From positions 62,001-126,000 of the forward strand of contig CASEVJ010000007.1 in the NCBI GenBank assembly GCA_949291365.1: 64,000 nt of DNA, given 5' to 3'. This document shows, one piece after another, positions 60,417-64,000 of the stretch. The notes under the pieces are model-generated. The model ran no database searches. It was given only the letters and a program-made list of their open reading frames with translations, and was not told the origin of the DNA. Source of the stretch: an uncultured bacterium (GTDB taxonomy: Bacteria; Elusimicrobiota; Elusimicrobia; Elusimicrobiales; Elusimicrobiaceae). The position numbers and the translations under genes were made by a program. Every line of letters starts with the position of its first letter. Positions within the stretch are counted from its first letter, which is position 1.

Positions 60417-61356
60417 CGTCTATCGCAAAAAGAAGAATATCTTCTTTCAGCGCCTCTAAATTTGCATTGGCGGAGCGAATGCCCACCTCTCCGGCCTGAT
60501 GCAGTTTGTCCAGCTCCAGCGTGCTGACTCCCAAGACGCGGTTTTGAATGACAAAATTGGCTTTTTGGGAGGACTCCTCTATCATGGCAGCTCCGCGTAC
60601 GTCCCCTACGCGCAGCAGATAGGCGGCCACGGTTTGGGGCGCCTGGGAAGCGTAATCCGGCGGCGTGACGGAAGCGATAATATAGTCGGCCCCCTTTTGT
60701 TTTACCAGATTGACCGGCAGATAATTTACCACCGCCCCGTCCACCAAATAGCGGTGGCGGTAAGACACGGGGTCAAATACGCCGGGCAAATTCATGCTGG
60801 CGCGTACAGCGATGTCTACCGGGCCGGAGTCAAACACCACCTGTTCGCCGGTTTTAACGTCCATGGCGGCGGTGGCAAACGGAATGGCCAAATCTTCAAA
60901 ACGCATGTGCCCGATTTGCTGGTGAAAAAAATTCTGCAGGTTTTGGGACGAGGGCAGCTTTTGTAAAAACAGCAGTTTAAAGGCCCCGATAAGGTTAAAA
61001 TCGGGGGTAATAGTATCCATTTTGATATGATTGCCTATTTCCCACAGCTGGTCAGTAGGCAGGCCTGCTGCGTATAAGGAGCCGACTACGGCCCCCATAG
61101 ACGTGCCCGCCATCATATCTATAGGCACTCCGGCGTTATGGAGCACCTCCAGCACGCCCACATGGGCAAACCCCCGCACCCCGCCGGCAGAAAGAGCCAG
61201 CCCTATTTGGGGGCGTTTATGCTGGGGCAGGTCAATAAATTCTTCCCACAGAAAATTCCGTAAAATACCGTCTTCGGTTACCGGGGGCAAAGCGCAGAGC
61301 GGCGTGGAACACACCGCCACAGACAGCAGCAATAAAAGCGCTAATCGTATTTTCAT
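60400..61356 (-). CDS. Exported patatin-like phospholipase
   Basis: 318 residues from ATG 61356 behind GGGGGAC; the longer frame adds unrelated residues from the tolC side. Signal peptide (LCALP, near residue 22). Patatin motifs: LSAGGVRGFAHVGVL oxyanion hole, nucleophile GTSMG, and DGAVVNYLPV with the catalytic Asp. Likely a periplasmic or outer-membrane lipid acyl hydrolase (RssA/YlbK type). Confidence 0.9.
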   Translation of the reverse strand: MKIRLALLLLLSVAVCSTPLCALPPVTEDGILRNFLWEEFIDLPQHKRPQIGLALSAGGVRGFAHVGVLEVLHNAGVPIDMMAGTSMGAVVGSLYAAGLPTDQLWEIGNHIKMDTITPDFNLIGAFKLLFLQKLPSSQNLQNFFHQQIGHMRFEDLAIPFATAAMDVKTGEQVVFDSGPVDIAVRASMNLPGVFDPVSYRHRYLVDGAVVNYLPVNLVKQKGADYIIASVTPPDYASQAPQTVAAYLLRVGDVRGAAMIEESSQKANFVIQNRVLGVSTLELDKLHQAGEVGIRSANANLEALKEDILLFAIDDVLKN

Positions 61357-61384
61357 AGTCCCCCGCAGGTATGGCCGTGCTGGA

Positions 61385-62686
61385 TTATAAATCCTGTCCA
61401 ATGGCCCATTCCAAGCCGGCTTTGGCCGCCAAATTATTGCGTACGGATTCGTAATAGGCGCGTCCGGTCTGGTAATAAGCGTCCAGCGCTTCCAGCGCAT
61501 TCACGTCCGGCCGGGCATTTTTTTCAGCCCGGGCCAACAGCTTTTGTACTTCTTGCCAGGCCTGCTGGCGGCTGAATACTTCGGCCTGCCAGAAGACTAA
61601 ATCGGCATAGTTTTCGGCCACTTGGACGCGGATTTTGTCTTCAATAGCGGCGCGGTGCAGTGTGCTTTGTTTCTGCTCGGCCTTTCTTTGGGCGTTTTGG
61701 CTGGAAAAAGTGAAATTAAGCGGCAGGCGCACCGCCAGAGAGATTTGTTTGTTGACGTCGTCTAAATTGTCAAATCCCAGCTGCTCGTAGCTCCCGGTTA
61801 AAATTAAGTCCGGGTAACGGCGGGAAAGAGCCAAATCTATGGCCAAGTTATCCAGCTCCAACGCGTAAATAGCGGCTTTCAATTCGGGGCGGAATTCCAT
61901 AGACCAGAGGTTGAGTTTGGGCAAGTCCAGCTTTACTTCCACCGGTTTAAAGTCTCCTTTTACCGTGATTTGGGAATTGAGTTCTTTATTGAGCGCGACC
62001 AGCATACCCAGCTGAGCTTTCTGCAAATCATTTTGGGCTTCACTTTTCAGCGAGGCCAAGCGGGAAATCAAATACTGCACTTTCACCTGTTCCCACGCTC
62101 CGGCATGCAAAGAACGGGCGTAGCGGGTTGATTTCTCCTGCACCTCTTGGGCCAGCTCCATATTGTGCTGGGAATACAAGAGCCGGAAAAAGGCCTTTTT
62201 TATGCTCAATACGGTGGCGTTCTTGACGGCTTCGTATTTGCTTTGTACTTGTTTTAAATTGGCCTGCGCCATTTTCAGCGCGCTGCGGAAACGACCGCCG
62301 GCGTAGAGGTACTGCGTGGCGGTAACGCCTACGCCAAAGAATTGATGTTTGGTGTCATCGGACAACGAATCATTGCTGGGAATGAAGCGGTTGGCGACGG
62401 AATCCGGCAGTACCATTGGGTATTCCAAGTCATACCATGTAGCCGTGCCCTGCACCGCCAGCTGCGGCAGGAACAAAAATTTAGCTTCTTTTACTTTTTG
62501 CTCCGCAATAATAATTTCCTGTTGGGCGGCCAAAAATTCGCTGTTATTTTCCAACCCTAGACGAATGGCATTCTCCAGCGTTAATTCATCATTAATTAAA
62601 CTGGAAAAGCGCAGCCCGTATTCACGTTGGGCCGCCGCCGGCACTGCCAGACACAAAGCCAGACAAAGCCAAAATAGTTTTCTCAT
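61385..62686 (-). CDS. TolC-family outer membrane efflux protein
   Basis: 433 residues. Signal peptide (VPAAAQ), then LTLENAIRLGLENNSEF and two repeats of the outer membrane efflux domain with long coiled-coil helices. Forms a trimeric exit duct. No membrane fusion protein or pump is adjacent; the operon partners are patatin, HAMP and barrel proteins. Start overlaps the HAMP gene by 4 bases. Confidence 0.93.
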   Translation of the reverse strand: MRKLFWLCLALCLAVPAAAQREYGLRFSSLINDELTLENAIRLGLENNSEFLAAQQEIIIAEQKVKEAKFLFLPQLAVQGTATWYDLEYPMVLPDSVANRFIPSNDSLSDDTKHQFFGVGVTATQYLYAGGRFRSALKMAQANLKQVQSKYEAVKNATVLSIKKAFFRLLYSQHNMELAQEVQEKSTRYARSLHAGAWEQVKVQYLISRLASLKSEAQNDLQKAQLGMLVALNKELNSQITVKGDFKPVEVKLDLPKLNLWSMEFRPELKAAIYALELDNLAIDLALSRRYPDLILTGSYEQLGFDNLDDVNKQISLAVRLPLNFTFSSQNAQRKAEQKQSTLHRAAIEDKIRVQVAENYADLVFWQAEVFSRQQAWQEVQKLLARAEKNARPDVNALEALDAYYQTGRAYYESVRNNLAAKAGLEWAIGQDL

Positions 62687-63150
62687 ACTCCCCCGTTGTT
62701 TTTCTTTTTTATTTCTTCTTCCACACGATCCATCATTTTATTGAATTCGTCTTGCAAATCCGTCAGCTGGTCGCCTTTGCGCAGGTGCACCCGTTGGGAA
62801 AAGTCCCCTTTGGCAATGGCTTTGCAGGTTTGTTCAAACCGGTATACGGGCCCGGCCATTTTATGGGATACAATGGCCGAAATTAAGACCACAAAAATTA
62901 CATAAATGACAATTTTGTAAATGAACCCGTAAGCGATGGAAGGAAAATGGTCATAAAGCGGCTGCAGCAGTACGGGATAGTGGTCAAAGATGTCATTAAG
63001 CGTAAACGTCAGCTCAAACGCCATAATCAAAAGACCCGCCAGCACGCTCAAGATAATCAGCATCATGTAGCTAAACTGCAGATTTTTCTTGATGAAGATA
63101 GTACGTCTTTTAAATTGCGGCGCACCTGCCGCAGGCGGTTTGTTGGTCAT
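62683..63150 (-). CDS. HAMP-domain membrane protein without output domain
   Basis: 155 residues. Two membrane helices (about 27-48 and 73-95) around a short periplasmic loop, then a HAMP domain (about 96-148: HKMAGPVYRFEQTCKAIAKGDFSQRV, LTDLQDEFNKMM). Nothing follows HAMP: no kinase, cyclase or chemotaxis domain. It may pass a signal to a separate protein or be a remnant. Overlaps tolC by 4 bases. Confidence 0.85.
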   Translation of the reverse strand: MTNKPPAAGAPQFKRRTIFIKKNLQFSYMMLIILSVLAGLLIMAFELTFTLNDIFDHYPVLLQPLYDHFPSIAYGFIYKIVIYVIFVVLISAIVSHKMAGPVYRFEQTCKAIAKGDFSQRVHLRKGDQLTDLQDEFNKMMDRVEEEIKKKNNGGV

Positions 63151-63166
63151 AAATCCTCTAAAAGCG

Positions 63167-63877
63167 CTAGAAATTAGTTACATAGCGCAGCTGCAAAATG
63201 CGTTCGTTTTCGTCCCCGCGGCCTATACGCCGCGCCGCGCCCGAAAGAACCAGGGCGGGTGTAATGTAAATATGGGCGCCGGCATTAAGGCGGGAGTCAC
63301 GTACATTATTGATGTTATCCCACTCTGCTGCCAGGGAGAACCATTCCGCCAGGCGCCAGGTCATCCCCAAAAAGAAATAAATGTCATGGCGGTCAAAATC
63401 CGAAAGATTGACGCCGGCCGAGGCATTGAGCCCGGGGATAAAAATTTCGCGCGTCATGGTCAGGTATGCGCCTTTGCGGTCGTCCATGTATTTTTTTGAA
63501 TCGGGGTCGTAGCCATAGCGCCGTCCGTCATAGCCGATAGCAATGGCCGGCAAATACAAACTGCCGTCATAGAGTTTCCATTTTACCTGAAAATCCGGGT
63601 CGAGCACTTTGATCTCATCGGAAGAGCCCACAAATTCATAGACCGCCAGCGAGAAGCCCAAATTAATCTGCGGGATTACTCCAAAATCCAAACTTTCCAT
63701 AATGCTCCCGTCTGCATAAGAGCGGGTAAGAAAGGATGCCTGGTATTTATCCAATACATTGGCGGTAGGCACGTCAATAATTAATGTTTCCGGGGCATAG
63801 CCGTCATATCCCTGGGCACAGAGCCCGGTGGGAATCAGCAAGCCCAACAGTGGCAAAAGCCATTTTTTGTAACTCAT
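63167..63877 (-). CDS. Putative outer membrane beta-barrel protein
   Basis: 236 residues from ATG 63877 (AGGAG seven bases before; an earlier ATG at 63892 is part of that site). Signal peptide (GLCAQ, near residue 21). The rest alternates aromatic and polar residues in short strands and ends RILQLRYVTNF, the C-terminal aromatic of barrel proteins. Somewhat like YjbH/YbjH-type barrels (SMMESLDFGVIPQINLGFSL region). Family unsure. Confidence 0.7.
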   Translation of the reverse strand: MSYKKWLLPLLGLLIPTGLCAQGYDGYAPETLIIDVPTANVLDKYQASFLTRSYADGSIMESLDFGVIPQINLGFSLAVYEFVGSSDEIKVLDPDFQVKWKLYDGSLYLPAIAIGYDGRRYGYDPDSKKYMDDRKGAYLTMTREIFIPGLNASAGVNLSDFDRHDIYFFLGMTWRLAEWFSLAAEWDNINNVRDSRLNAGAHIYITPALVLSGAARRIGRGDENERILQLRYVTNF

Positions 63878-63895
63878 TACACTCTCCTTCATGGG

Positions 63896-64000
63896 TTACA
63901 GCCAGGTGCGCGGTTCTTTTTGTTCCGGCTTCTGGATATAACGTACATTGTGAATGAAAATAAATTCGCGGGCGGCCATAAAGTCATTGCTGTCACGCGG
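63896..64000 (-). CDS. C-terminal end of a hypothetical protein (5' end outside window)
   Basis: The minus-strand frame is open to the window edge and stops at 63896, giving a tail of 34 residues ending PEQKEPRTWL. It precedes the barrel gene by 18 bases and is probably the upstream member of the same operon. Too short to identify. Confidence 0.6.
   Translation of the reverse strand, partial: PRDSNDFMAAREFIFIHNVRYIQKPEQKEPRTWL

Overview
The window looks like a chromosomal segment of a Gram-negative (diderm) bacterium, most plausibly an Elusimicrobiota lineage from an animal gut. It encodes lipid A synthesis (lpxA, lpxB, lpxC, lpxD, lpxI), BamA, LptD, LolCD, TolB-Pal-CpoB, TolC and many lipoproteins, so an LPS-bearing outer membrane is certain. 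The phylum call is an inference from memory: it rests on a single prepilin whose N-terminus resembles the many pilins of Elusimicrobium, and on mixed affinities elsewhere. There is no rRNA, CRISPR array, prophage or insertion sequence. Five tRNA genes are visible: Gln, Ile2-like CAT, Pro, initiator Met and Thr.

Layout. 1-887: C-terminal end of a DUF3536-like GH57 protein. 1188-5096 (-): lolC-lolD followed by three Sel1-repeat proteins. 5166-5678: a lone pilin. 5752-7712: lysS with tRNA-Gln and a CAT tRNA. 7820-10606: tRNA-Pro running straight into a C39-like peptidase and a peptide-binding lipoprotein. 10821-12620: a variant initiator tRNA, then an AT-rich patch with a divergent metallo-hydrolase/HxlR pair and apparent gene debris. 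12627-16372: two glycosyltransferases and a MurJ-type flippase. 16408: gatB. 18181-20711: pal-cpoB-tolB. 20796-20930: a possible structured RNA.

21050-38424 (-) reads as one very long gene string, mostly with overlaps or gaps under 35 bases: tpiA, deoC, a 1127-residue DnaA-like AAA+ protein, two LPP20-type lipoproteins, comM, dprA, topA, xerC, a ROK kinase, lptD, tdk and two RDD proteins. 38703-44067 (-): a POT peptide transporter, a zinc-ribbon membrane protein, a short Rel, lpxB and a Gfo/Idh oxidoreductase. 44192-46462 (+): ndk and two proteins that have lost their catalytic residues. 46646-54365 (-): rpmB, bamA, skp, lpxD, lpxC, fabZ, lpxA, lpxI. The plus-strand block therefore splits what looks like an ancestral lipid A/OMP operon. 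54433-55484: terC and tRNA-Thr. 55587-58924 (+): an exported TldD/TldE-like pair. 59457-64000 (-): an envelope operon with a TPR protein, patatin, TolC, a HAMP-only protein, a putative beta-barrel and the tail of one more gene.

The main theme is envelope building: lipid A made by Lpx enzymes, moved by LptD, OMPs folded by BamA with Skp, lipoproteins exported by LolCD, and the envelope tethered by Tol-Pal. The most original item is the DnaA-like protein, which keeps the AAA+ core but shows no DnaA DNA-binding domain. It has a roughly 575-residue Pro/Gln/Ala-rich linker and an unfamiliar C-terminal domain. Other second-look items are a structured RNA near tolB, an initiator tRNA with C33, a bamA without a normal start codon, an exported TldD/TldE pair, and a Rel protein without its regulatory half.
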